Part shown: piece after piece, positions 18,817 to 26,344 of the stretch
How the letters are laid out: every line of letters starts with the position of its first letter
How positions within the stretch are numbered: the first letter of the stretch is position 1
Assembly (NCBI RefSeq): GCF_000299035.1
Contig: NZ_JH921522.1
Location: 1-64,000 of the forward strand
DNA: 64,000 nucleotides
Origin: Bacillus bingmayongensis
GTDB taxonomy: Bacteria; Bacillota; Bacilli; Bacillales; Bacillaceae_G
Reading direction: 5' to 3'
Position numbers and translations under genes: made by a program
The notes under the pieces: model-generated
Seen by the model: the letters and a program-made list of their open reading frames with translations, nothing else
What the model was told of the DNA's origin: nothing
Database searches by the model: none

Positions 18817-19738
18817 GCCCATCACCCGCTTTCGTTTCTTTTTTCACTGTGTTACGCAATGTGCCTAGCCCAGTGATCGTAAGTTCTACAACGTCACCAT
18901 CTTGTAACCACTTTTCTGTACCAAGTTCTAAAATACAGCCAGTACCAACCGTGCCAGAACCAATTACATCTCCTGGATATAACGTAACATCCTCTGAAGC
19001 ACGTTCTATCATTTCTGCAAACGTATAGTAAATATCTCGGAAATTCCCTTTAGACAAAAGTTCTCCGTTCACGTGAGCATTCATTTCTAAGTTATAATGT
19101 TCACCTGTGCGATAAACTTCTAATTCCTCTTTCGTAACAAGATAAGCTCCTAATGAAGTAGCAAAGTCCTTTCCTTTTGCTGGACCAAGCCCTACTTTCA
19201 TTTCTTTAGCTTGCAAATCTCTTGCGCTCCAGTCATTCATAATACAATAACCGAAAATATATTCTTCTGCTTGTTCACGCGAAATATTTCTTCCTTCTTT
19301 CCCAATGACACAAGCAATTTCTAATTCATAGTCAAGCTTTTGAGATTGTTTTGGGCAAGAAACTGTAACTTCTGGACCGATAACAGCACGATGATTTGTA
19401 AAATAAAAAACCGGAATATCATACCACTCCGGAACAACATCTAAACCACGACTTCCACGAGCCGTTTTGACATGTTGCTCAAACGCATAAAAGTCACGAA
19501 TACTACCTGGATTTGGGAGGGCCGCACAAAGCTGTACATCTTCCAAAGTGTACACGCCACTTGTTGGTTTTCGAATACCTCGCGCTATTTCTACATATTC
19601 ATCCGCTTTCTCTAAAAAAGCGAGCATAGATGAAGGAAGAGTCCCATTACTTGCTATATTCATATCAATTACTTTGTCACCTTCTAGCCAACCAGCACGC
19701 ATTTCTTCTGAAGGAAGACGAAATGTAATAAATTTCAT
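18782..19738 (-). CDS. Fumarylacetoacetate hydrolase family protein
   Basis: 318 residues with the FAH-family metal-binding core: YELEIACVIGKEGRNI and DWSARDLQAKEM, and SGTVGTGCI near the end. In this operon it probably splits fumarylacetoacetate to fumarate and acetoacetate, the last step after HmgA. No maleylacetoacetate isomerase gene is seen nearby. Start ATG is 7 nt after AGGAGG. Confidence 0.88.
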   Translation of the reverse strand: MKFITFRLPSEEMRAGWLEGDKVIDMNIASNGTLPSSMLAFLEKADEYVEIARGIRKPTSGVYTLEDVQLCAALPNPGSIRDFYAFEQHVKTARGSRGLDVVPEWYDIPVFYFTNHRAVIGPEVTVSCPKQSQKLDYELEIACVIGKEGRNISREQAEEYIFGYCIMNDWSARDLQAKEMKVGLGPAKGKDFATSLGAYLVTKEELEVYRTGEHYNLEMNAHVNGELLSKGNFRDIYYTFAEMIERASEDVTLYPGDVIGSGTVGTGCILELGTEKWLQDGDVVELTITGLGTLRNTVKKETKAGDGHVLSSHGGASS

Positions 19739-19761
19739 CAATATTCCTCCTCACCGTTTAT

Positions 19762-19810
19762 ATAAAGTGAAACTTTAATCAGCGGGGGTTTTCTCCATCC
19801 CCCACTGACA
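19762..19810. repeat. Partial bcr1-like repeat
   Basis: ATAAAGTGAAACTTTAATC followed by the GGGGG...CCCCC hairpin and ACTGA. Only the first half of the full repeat is present. It sits in the intercistronic gap between hppD and fah. Confidence 0.65.
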
Positions 19811-19820
19811 GATAATAATT

Positions 19821-20939
19821 TTATAGATTTCCGCGGCGCTCTTGTTCTCTTTCAATGGATTCAAATAAAGCCTTAAAGTTTCCTTCTCCGAACCCACGAG
19901 AACCTTTACGCTGAATAATTTCAATAAATAATGTTGGACGATCCACGATTGGCTTCGTAAAAATTTGTAGCAAGTAGCCTTCTTCATCACGATCCACAAG
20001 AATCTTAAGTTCTTTTAACTTATCAACTTCTTCATCGATTTCGCCAACGCGCGCTGTTAACTCATCATAATACGTGTCTGGTGTATCTAAAAACTCAACT
20101 CCATTGGCACGAAGCGCTTTAACTGTTTTTACAATATCATTTGTCAATAATGCTAGATGCTGTACACCTGCACCATTATAAAACTCTAAGTATTCTTGGA
20201 TTTGTGATTTACGCTTACCATCTGCTGGTTCATTAATCGGAAATTTAATACGACTTCCATTTGTCATAACTTTTGACATTAAAGCGGAATATTCTGTACT
20301 AATATCATCATCATCAAAATGAATCATTTGTTTAAAGCCCATAACGTTTTCATAATAGCTAACCCACTCTTCCATTTTTTCAACGTTACCAACAACGTGA
20401 TCCACAGCGATTAGTCCTGATTCTTCACTCGGAATATTAAATTCAACTTCTTCATAACCAGGCATAAATTTACCTTTATAATTTTTACGCTCCACAAGAG
20501 TATGGATTGTATCACCATACGTACCGATAACCGCCTTTTTTAATGTCCCATGCTCATCCGTTAATTCTTCCGGCGGAGCAATCGCAACAGCACCTCGTTT
20601 TACAGCCTCTGAATATGCCTTTTCAACATCGTCAACAAGTAAAGCTACGTCTTTTACTCCATCACCATGAGTTTTTACAAATTCCGCAATACGACTTTCA
20701 CTATTTAAAGTCCCAGACACAACAAAACGCATGTTTTTTTGTACAAGAACATACGATACCTTTTCACGGTTCCCTGTTTCCAATCCAGAATAGGCAACAA
20801 TTTTAAATCCAAACGCCCTCGCAAGGTAATAACTTGATTGTTTTGCATTTCCTACATAAAATTCTAAATGATCGACATCACGTACCGGAAAGAAATCCTC
20901 CATTTGTGCAGCTAACGTATCCATAGATTTTTGTTTCAT
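19821..20939 (-). CDS. hppD: 4-hydroxyphenylpyruvate dioxygenase
   Basis: 372-residue Fe(II) dioxygenase making homogentisate. Two VOC-type halves: the N-terminal RDVDHLEFYVGNAKQSSYY and the catalytic C-terminal half with iron ligands in VDHVVGNV, GVQHLALLTNDI and the Glu of RPTLFIEIIQRKGSRGFG. First gene of the operon. A palindrome and a cre-like site lie in its upstream region (21021-21040 and about 20991). Confidence 0.95.
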   Translation of the reverse strand: MKQKSMDTLAAQMEDFFPVRDVDHLEFYVGNAKQSSYYLARAFGFKIVAYSGLETGNREKVSYVLVQKNMRFVVSGTLNSESRIAEFVKTHGDGVKDVALLVDDVEKAYSEAVKRGAVAIAPPEELTDEHGTLKKAVIGTYGDTIHTLVERKNYKGKFMPGYEEVEFNIPSEESGLIAVDHVVGNVEKMEEWVSYYENVMGFKQMIHFDDDDISTEYSALMSKVMTNGSRIKFPINEPADGKRKSQIQEYLEFYNGAGVQHLALLTNDIVKTVKALRANGVEFLDTPDTYYDELTARVGEIDEEVDKLKELKILVDRDEEGYLLQIFTKPIVDRPTLFIEIIQRKGSRGFGEGNFKALFESIEREQERRGNL

Positions 20940-21020
20940 AAATTCCTCATCCCCCTGTAAATAAATTGAATGTTACATACTTAGAACTAATCGAAAACGC
21001 TTCCAGTTATCACTAAAAAA

Positions 21021-21040
21021 TTAGTTAGCAAGCTAACAAA
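21021..21040. promoter_or_regulatory. Candidate operator upstream of hppD
   Basis: Inverted repeat TTaGTTAGC-AA-GCTAACaAA, a MarR-like palindrome about 90 bp upstream of the hppD start. The adjacent cre-like site (12/14 match read on the minus strand) suggests carbon catabolite control as well. Confidence 0.45.
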
Positions 21041-21410
21041 TTTCTGACTCTTAAAATTTTCTATCTTTTCTGTCAAATTCCTCTTTTTTTCTTCTATATA
21101 AATTTCGACTTTTTTCTATTTAAAACAACATCCAAATTAATTGACGCTAGCAAAAAATATAATCATCAAAATATTACGGAGAAAAACAAAAAAGGGATAT
21201 TGGCGAACAAGATGATACATGCTCCACTTCATTTTTGGTTCTGATTCTCCATCTTCTTTCCTTTATAACTTAAAACCGTGTCGAAACTTTTCTATTTAAC
21301 TCATTTCAAAAAATACATTTTTACCCATTTGTGATATATAGAATTCATTCCAATGAACAACTTCATACGAACATATGTATTTTCTGTAAAAATCCATATC
21401 TGAATTATTA

Positions 21411-21450
21411 AAAGAAAAAGAAGCCTTATCTTAAGTAGATATAGGCTCTT
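21411..21450 (-). terminator. Terminator of the kinase/RpiR genes
   Basis: AGCCT-ATATCT...AGATAAGGCT imperfect stem followed by TTCTTTTTCTTTT on the minus strand. Confidence 0.65.
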
Positions 21451-21519
21451 TAAGCAGTGGCGCAATAATTAAAAGGCGAAAATCACAGATAAATAATTTG
21501 TACCGAGATTTATTATGCT

Positions 21520-22389
21520 TTATATCTTAGATGGATTTCTTCCTGTGAATCTTAATACAGATTCTCTTGAACGCTCAATTTCTTTAATATTTTCATCATA
21601 ATATTTTGATGCATATGCATAGAAGATAATGTCGATAGTCAGAAATTGTGCAAATAATGAACTTGTTGCTGCGCTACGAAATTTAGCCTCCGGTGCACGA
21701 ACATGATGCAAAGACATATCGACTTTGTTAGTTAATCTATTGTTCCCAAATTGCGATAATCCGATTGTTTGAATACCAGATGCTGTAGCGATATCAACAA
21801 GTCGCAGTACTTCTTCGGTTTCACCACTATTGGATATACTGAAAAAAACACAATCCTTTGTTGATGCAGCAAGTGCTGTAGCCATGATATGTGCATCTTG
21901 ATTTGCACTTACAATCTTTCCTAAACGTAACCATTTATGAGTAATATCTTCCGCAACGAGCCATGAAGCTCCTAATCCATAGACATAAATAACATCCGCA
22001 TTTCTCATAGTTTCAACTATTTGATCAAGAACGACTTCATCTAAATAAAGCGCTGTTTCTTGTATCGCTTGTACAGAGTTAGAAACTATTTTTTCTTTAA
22101 TGGCCGTTATTGTTTCATTTGGTTCAATGTCATAAAAACCTTTCTTCTCTGGTCGTGAGATATGCGATGATAGAGATACCTTTAACTCTGAAAAACTAGC
22201 AATTTCAATAGAACGACAAAGTCTCGTAACAGCAGAACTACTCGCATTAGCATGAGTAGCTAATTCATGTATAGTCATTCTAATAACTTCTTGAGGATTG
22301 TTTAAAATATATTGTGCTATTTTCCTTTCAGATTTCGGTAATTGATGTAATAAACTTTCAATTTTTAATAATACATTCACAACTTGCAT
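21520..22389 (-). CDS. MurR/RpiR family transcriptional regulator
   Basis: 289 residues with an N-terminal RpiR helix-turn-helix (about 35-60, HELATHANASSSAVTRLC) and a C-terminal SIS sugar-phosphate binding domain (about 120-250, VYGLGASWLVAEDI). Such regulators sense phosphosugars such as MurNAc-6-P or GlcNAc-6-P. It lies 25 bp downstream of a sugar kinase gene, so it probably regulates that kinase in response to its product. Confidence 0.88.
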   Translation of the reverse strand: MQVVNVLLKIESLLHQLPKSERKIAQYILNNPQEVIRMTIHELATHANASSSAVTRLCRSIEIASFSELKVSLSSHISRPEKKGFYDIEPNETITAIKEKIVSNSVQAIQETALYLDEVVLDQIVETMRNADVIYVYGLGASWLVAEDITHKWLRLGKIVSANQDAHIMATALAASTKDCVFFSISNSGETEEVLRLVDIATASGIQTIGLSQFGNNRLTNKVDMSLHHVRAPEAKFRSAATSSLFAQFLTIDIIFYAYASKYYDENIKEIERSRESVLRFTGRNPSKI

Positions 22390-22414
22390 ATTGAATTACT
22401 CCCTTAACTTTAAA

Positions 22415-23311
22415 TTAACTCATATATTTCAGAGCTAAGTAGTAACATCCTAATGTAGATGATACATCTTCTAAAATAAATTGTACTTCCGGTTTTTCTT
22501 GTTTAATCTTTTCAATAAAGGAAGTTTGTACAAACGATATATTAGTTAATACGCTCCCTTTAATAGCAATTGTAACATTGTTATCAAAATTTAATTTCTT
22601 GCAAACATCAAGCGTAGTCTTAGCAAGGTGATAACCTGCTTCTTTAAGAATATTCTGTGAGAAATCATCACCTGCTTTTGCTTGTTGGACAATTATTGGA
22701 ACAAATGAAGCAATCTCCGCCTTAGTTGAGGAATAAATAAATTTTTTTAATTCTAGTACACTGTGATAACCAAGTTTTGTTAGTATTAACTTAGTTAGAT
22801 CACTATAATTTAATCCCGCATCTTCTTCTTGCGTCATTTTAATAAAAACCTGCATAGCAATCCAATAGCCACTTCCCTCATCCCCAAGAATATGTCCCCA
22901 GCCACCTGCTAATTTTTCGATACCATTATGAACTCCAATACTAACAGAACCTGTTCCTGAAATTGTTAAGATACCATCTTTTCCTTTTAGTAAAGCAGCA
23001 TGTGCAACAATTCCATCATTTACAATCGTAAACGGAATATTAAACGCCTCATAAAGAGCATCTTTTATACCTTTTGTATTTTTAACCCCTCCATACCCAG
23101 CTAATCCTAGACATATGTACTGGCATTCTTCCTTTTTTAAAGGAACTAAGCATTGTTCAATCGCATCAATAATGTTAATAATAGCTTGTTTTTCATTTAG
23201 AAGTAAGTTTCCATACCCCGCTTTACCTTCACTTATTTTTTTTCCATTTAAATCATAAGCTACCGCTTCCGTTTTAGTGCCTCCACCGTCTACGCCGATA
23301 ATATAACTCAT
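22415..23311 (-). CDS. BadF/BadG/BcrA-type N-acetylglucosamine kinase
   Basis: 298-residue ASKHA kinase: phosphate-1 loop GVDGGGTKTEAVAYD at the N-terminus, TISGTGSVSIGV and GGWGHILGDEGSGYW as in GlcNAc/MurNAc kinases. It probably phosphorylates an aminosugar from cell wall turnover or the medium. Paired with the RpiR regulator; no transporter or hydrolase gene accompanies it here. Start ATG behind GAGGAGG. A terminator-like hairpin lies in its leader. Confidence 0.83.
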   Translation of the reverse strand: MSYIIGVDGGGTKTEAVAYDLNGKKISEGKAGYGNLLLNEKQAIINIIDAIEQCLVPLKKEECQYICLGLAGYGGVKNTKGIKDALYEAFNIPFTIVNDGIVAHAALLKGKDGILTISGTGSVSIGVHNGIEKLAGGWGHILGDEGSGYWIAMQVFIKMTQEEDAGLNYSDLTKLILTKLGYHSVLELKKFIYSSTKAEIASFVPIIVQQAKAGDDFSQNILKEAGYHLAKTTLDVCKKLNFDNNVTIAIKGSVLTNISFVQTSFIEKIKQEKPEVQFILEDVSSTLGCYYLALKYMS

Positions 23312-23335
23312 GTAGATTCCTCCTCATTCATATAT

Positions 23336-23364
23336 AAAAAAGGAAGGAGCACTCTGTTCCTTCC
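23336..23364 (-). terminator. Terminator-like hairpin upstream of the kinase gene
   Basis: GGAAGGA...TCCTTCC stem followed by TTTTTT on the minus strand, 25 nt upstream of the kinase start. It may attenuate the kinase transcript or stop read-through from the peptide genes. Confidence 0.6.
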
Positions 23365-23391
23365 CTTTCCCTTGCTTTGAGATTTTTCTCG

Positions 23392-23549
23392 ATAAAGTGA
23401 AATTTTAATCAGTGGGGGTCTTCTTCATCCCCCACTGATTATTAGCCTTCACCAATCGGGCTTTTACGGGCAGCCCGTCTCCCACCTAACTTCTTTGCTT
23501 TTGTTGAATCTTGAGGTGGGGTCTTACTGCCCGCGAATAGCGGGATAAA
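23392..23549. repeat. Full-length bcr1-like repeat
   Basis: 158 bp bounded by ATAAA direct repeats. Order: ATAAAGTGAAATTTTAATC, GTGGGGG...CCCCCAC hairpin, TCGGGCTTTTACGGGC, CCCACCTAACTTCTTT, TGAGGTGGGG, CTTACTGCCCGCG, GCGGGATAAA. Length and the TTTAT/ATAAA boundary agree with the bcr1 repeat described for the B. cereus group. Confidence 0.8.
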
Positions 23550-23659
23550 ATAGAGAAATTATAATGTGGTTATTACGAAGGTGTAGTCTTGTGTTCAAAA
23601 ACCTTCTAATAGGGGTATTGGGGCTATTTGTGCTAGTTTGTATTTCTATCTATTATTGC

Positions 23660-23716
23660 AAAAAAGACTCTAACATATTAACTATCTATAATATGCTAGA
23701 GTCTTTATTTTTTTTG
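23660..23716 (-). terminator. Bidirectional terminator after the tandem peptide genes
   Basis: AAAGACTCTA (23663-23672) pairs with TAGAGTCTTT (23697-23706); A/T runs flank both sides. It lies 50 nt past the third peptide gene. Confidence 0.75.
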
Positions 23717-23763
23717 AATAATAGTACGAATAATATATGAGAAATTCCACTTATCTATACTTA

Positions 23764-23868
23764 TCATACTAATACATTTGCAAGGAATACAATAAGTGCC
23801 GTTAACACTGCTGCTCCACCTGCTGCCCCTAAGAAATCCATTTTTGTTACTTGTAATACTTGTTCCAT
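23764..23868 (-). CDS. Tiny hydrophobic peptide, tandem copy 3
   Basis: 34 codons behind AAGGAG. The peptide has a polar start MEQVLQVTKMD and a hydrophobic helix FLGAAGGAAVLTALIVFLA, ending NVLV. It is a paralogue of the two genes just upstream; conserved codons (LTKMD.LG, LTALIVFL) show that the frames are translated. It has no cleavable signal and no double-glycine leader. Function unknown; a membrane-inserting or signalling peptide is possible. Confidence 0.72.
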   Translation of the reverse strand: MEQVLQVTKMDFLGAAGGAAVLTALIVFLANVLV

Positions 23869-23937
23869 ACTCCTCATTCTCCTTTCATCTTTATTTTACA
23901 CTCTTCATGCTGCCCTATTACTTGTACAAAACTTCTA

Positions 23938-24048
23938 TTATACTAATACACTTGAAAGAAATACGATTAATGCTGTTAACGCTGTTGCTGCTCCTGCTGA
24001 TCCTAATAAGTCCATTTTTGTTAGTTGTAATACTTCTTTGTTTTCCAT
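23938..24048 (-). CDS. Tiny hydrophobic peptide, tandem copy 2
   Basis: 36 codons behind AAGGGAG. Starts MENKEVLQLTKMD, then LLGSAGAATALTALIVFL, ending SSVLV. Same architecture as its neighbours, with most differences in the small-residue GSAGAA segment. Function unknown. Too short for routine gene finding. Confidence 0.72.
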   Translation of the reverse strand: MENKEVLQLTKMDLLGSAGAATALTALIVFLSSVLV

Positions 24049-24124
24049 ATTCCCATTCTCCCTTCAATTTATAACTATCTTTTTACGTTGTAATACCTAT
24101 GCCACTTCTTTTACAAAATTCTTA

Positions 24125-24235
24125 TTATACTAAAGCGTTAGCTAGAAATACGATTAATGCCGTTAATACTGCCGCTCCACTCGCTGATCCTAATAAATCC
24201 ATTTTTGTTAGTTGTAATACTTGTTCGTTTTTCAT
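24125..24235 (-). CDS. Tiny hydrophobic peptide, tandem copy 1
   Basis: 36 codons behind AAGGAG, first of three tandem paralogues. Starts MKNEQVLQLTKMD, then LLGSASGAAVLTALIVFLA, ending NALV. The core G-A-S-G-A-A-x-L-T-A is shared with the peptide at 63869 (GLASGAALLTA) and the decayed copy at 52878. The upstream region carries TTACA-type repeats. Function unknown. Confidence 0.75.
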   Translation of the reverse strand: MKNEQVLQLTKMDLLGSASGAAVLTALIVFLANALV

Positions 24236-24290
24236 ATTTACTCTCTCCTTATTAATAGATATTTATATGTAATTTCTAAGAAATGATTAA

Positions 24291-24354
24291 TTCATAGTTT
24301 TTATCTTAACGTTACATTAAAACAAATAGTGTAATGTTTGTAACATTAATGTAA
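24291..24354 (-). promoter_or_regulatory. Candidate BceR-like operator and promoter of the tandem peptides
   Basis: On the minus strand TTACA-N4-TGTTA (24354-24341), then at the spacing seen at the other peptide loci TAATGT (24319-24314), 17 bp, TATGAA (24296-24291). Weaker than the five matching promoters. A second copy of the same TTACATTAATGTTA core lies at 24473-24486. Confidence 0.5.
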
Positions 24355-24504
24355 CATAAGTTTTTTCATACTGCAATATAAATACATAAAATTTATTACA
24401 TTTTTTTTACGACATTATTTGCAAACATTCATAAACCCCTTTATATAGCGTTTTCCGACACGTATACATTTGTAACATTAATGTAATATTATGATTACAA
24501 AACG

Positions 24505-24555
24505 AAATAAAAAAGTAGTAGAAAGAGTCCCAAATAGCTCTTCTACTACTTTTTG
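24505..24555 (-). terminator. Terminator of the HAD-IIA gene
   Basis: AAAAAGTAGTAGAA pairs with TTCTACTACTTTTT, directly after the gene; T-runs on both strands. Confidence 0.85.
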
Positions 24556-24596
24556 TACAATATGAACGTAAAAACACCGATTTTTAACAGCCGATA

Positions 24597-25409
24597 TCAA
24601 ACCTTTTTTCTCACATCAAGATGTAGTTGTTTATGTAATTCTTTTACAGTGCCTACAATAATATCTGCCTTCAAAACTGATTTCATTGCCATTTCATAAG
24701 AAGTGACACCTGTTAGTACAAGGGCCGTCCTCATATTTGCTTGCTTTCCAAATAAAATATCAGTATCTAAACGGTCTCCTATAACTAAGCATTCCTCTGG
24801 CTGTAAACATAAAGAAAGCATGACTTTATGAATATAGTAGTAAGAAGGTTTACCAATTGTGACTGTCGCTTTTGTATCAGTCGCTACTTCAATCGCTTTT
24901 ACCAATGAACCTGTATCTGGAATACGATCACCTTGAATAGGGCAAAACGAGTCCGGGTTGATTTCAACCAGCTGTGCTCCGCTTTGAATTGCCTGCATAC
25001 ACTCATGTAGTTTTTTATATGAAAATGTTTTATCCAATCCAACAAGAACATGTGTAGCTTCTAGCGGATTATTTGTCACCCTAATATGAAAGGTTTTTAA
25101 TTCTTGGAAGACGTGTTCGCTCCCAACAACAAATACATTGGCATCCCGATTTGTCTCATAAAAATATTGAGCTGCCAGAAAAGCTGCTGTCATAATTTCA
25201 GACAAATCGACTTGTAATCCTAAGTTAGCTAAACTCTTCTGAATACAAACCCTTGTTTTAATGGACGTATTCGTAATAAACATAAGCTTCTTATTTTGAG
25301 CACGTACATAAGAAATAATCTCTATTACACCTGGCAACAACTGATCCTCTAAATAGATTGTGCCATCTAAATCAAATAAATAAGCTTGAAGATTTAAAGG
25401 ATTCCTCAA
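24597..25409 (-). CDS. HAD superfamily IIA phosphatase (NagD/AraL-like)
   Basis: 270 residues. HAD motif I FDLDGTIYLED near residue 13, motif II Thr/Ser in FITNTS and motif III/IV GDRLDTDILFGKQ; the cap is type C2A as in NagD, AraL and glycerol-phosphate phosphatases. The start is TTG, with AAGGAG 13 nt away, which is long. The gene has a Pho-box promoter and a leader hairpin, and is divergent from a GlpP-like gene. I infer dephosphorylation of a small organophosphate, perhaps glycerol phosphate, under phosphate limitation. Confidence 0.85.
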   Translation of the reverse strand: MRNPLNLQAYLFDLDGTIYLEDQLLPGVIEIISYVRAQNKKLMFITNTSIKTRVCIQKSLANLGLQVDLSEIMTAAFLAAQYFYETNRDANVFVVGSEHVFQELKTFHIRVTNNPLEATHVLVGLDKTFSYKKLHECMQAIQSGAQLVEINPDSFCPIQGDRIPDTGSLVKAIEVATDTKATVTIGKPSYYYIHKVMLSLCLQPEECLVIGDRLDTDILFGKQANMRTALVLTGVTSYEMAMKSVLKADIIVGTVKELHKQLHLDVRKKV

Positions 25410-25487
25410 TTTTCTAAAACAACTCCTTTCTAAAAAATAGAAACAAAATCAGAGCCTCACATATTTTAAATCTCAAAATGAATACGT

Positions 25488-25572
25488 AAAAAAAGCCTTT
25501 CAAAAAGCAATAGTAAACAAATCCGTACAACAGTGTACAGCTTCACTTCTCTATTACCTCATGAAAGGCTTT
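25488..25572 (-). terminator. Attenuator-like terminator in the HAD leader
   Basis: On the minus strand AAAGCCTTTCA (25572-25562) pairs with TGAAAGGCTTT (25502-25492), followed by seven T. The 59-nt loop contains a smaller GTACA/TGTAC hairpin. It lies between the Pho-type promoter and the gene, so it can act as an attenuator; the divergent GlpP-like antiterminator is the obvious candidate regulator. Confidence 0.65.
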
Positions 25573-25605
25573 CTCTTCGTCTCCTGCCTCGTGAATTCCC
25601 ATATG

Positions 25606-25648
25606 TTTATATTTCAAAAATAACAAAGTAATATTAAGAAAATGTTAA
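25606..25648 (-). promoter_or_regulatory. PhoP-box promoter of the HAD gene
   Basis: Minus strand: TTAACA-N5-TTAATA-N5-TTGTTA (exact 11-bp period), 9 bp, then TATAAA as -10 (25611-25606). This is the PhoP tandem-repeat architecture (TT(A/T)ACA with 11-bp period). Confidence 0.7.
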
Positions 25649-25688
25649 GGAACATGTCGTCATTTGTAAATATATGGAACAAGTTTTG

Positions 25689-25731
25689 TTAACATTAGTT
25701 TAAAACTTCCTTAACATTATCCGCTTACAAT
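25689..25731 (+). promoter_or_regulatory. PhoP-box promoter of the GlpP-like operon
   Basis: Plus strand: TTAACA (25689), TTAAAA (25700), TTAACA (25711), each 11 bp apart, then 9 bp and TACAAT (25726-25731). Same geometry as the divergent promoter at 25606-25648. Confidence 0.75.
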
Positions 25732-25768
25732 GAGGTTATAGAGTCTTATTGTAAAGGAAGGATATCCA

Positions 25769-26344
25769 TTGAACACACAATCTTTCTTCAAAAAGCAACG
25801 CCTCATCGCTGCGTGCACATGCGAAAATATTAACAAAGCGCTTACCTCTGATGCCGATGCACTACTATTGATGAATGGAACATTATCATTTTTCATCAAA
25901 TATAGAAAAGTACTAAAAGAATGCCCAAAGCCACTATTCATTCATCTCGATTTAATAAAAGGTTTATCTAATGATATAGAAGCAATTCATTTTCTAAAGA
26001 AGTACTGTACACCAACTGGGATTGTTTCAACGAAAGGCATGTCTATTAAAGCAGCAAAAAAAGAAGGTTTACTTGCCATTCAGCGCATCTTCTTAATTGA
26101 TAGCAATTCACTTCATACAGCCATGCATAATATCAAAGTAAATAAACCTGATATAGTAGAAATCATGCCAGGTATCGCTCCAAATATCGTCCCTATCTTA
26201 AAACAACAACTATCACAACCCATCATTCTAGGGGGTCTTATTTGGACAGAAGAACAAGTAAAGGCTGCACTACATTCTCAAGTAGAAGGTATTTCATTAA
26301 GTAAAGAAAAATTATGGAATCAGAAAATTATGGAAGGAGTATAA
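25769..26344 (+). CDS. GlpP family glycerol-3-phosphate-responsive antiterminator
   Basis: 191 residues, a TIM-barrel RNA-binding antiterminator family member. Conserved GlpP pieces: LFIHLDLIKGLSND, GIVSTKGMSIKAAKKEG, AIQRIFLIDS, KPDIVEIMPGIAPNI and LGGLIWTEEQV. TTG start 7 nt after GGAAGG. GlpP with glycerol-3-phosphate lets polymerase pass a leader terminator. It is not next to glpFKD here, so it is probably a second, phosphate-starvation-linked paralogue acting on the divergent HAD leader; that target is inference. Confidence 0.88.
   Translation: MNTQSFFKKQRLIAACTCENINKALTSDADALLLMNGTLSFFIKYRKVLKECPKPLFIHLDLIKGLSNDIEAIHFLKKYCTPTGIVSTKGMSIKAAKKEGLLAIQRIFLIDSNSLHTAMHNIKVNKPDIVEIMPGIAPNIVPILKQQLSQPIILGGLIWTEEQVKAALHSQVEGISLSKEKLWNQKIMEGV

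Larger units (their letters stand above)
20940..21519. other. Intergenic region upstream of hppD
   Basis: 580 bp, AT-rich. It holds the inverted repeat GTTAGC-AA-GCTAAC (21024-21037), a cre-like GAAAACGCTTCCA (20993-21005), a 31-codon minus-strand ORF at 21137-21232 without a good ribosome site, and the rpiR terminator at its far end. Nothing else is recognised. Confidence 0.6.

Noticed and set aside
21137-21232. 31-codon minus-strand ORF upstream of hppD
   Set aside because: No convincing ribosome site and no relatives; more likely chance or a gene remnant.
23591-23740. 49-codon plus-strand ORF with a membrane helix (MFKNLLIGVLG start) and an AAGGTG site
   Set aside because: It reads through a strong bidirectional terminator and no relative was recognised in the window; possible but unsupported.
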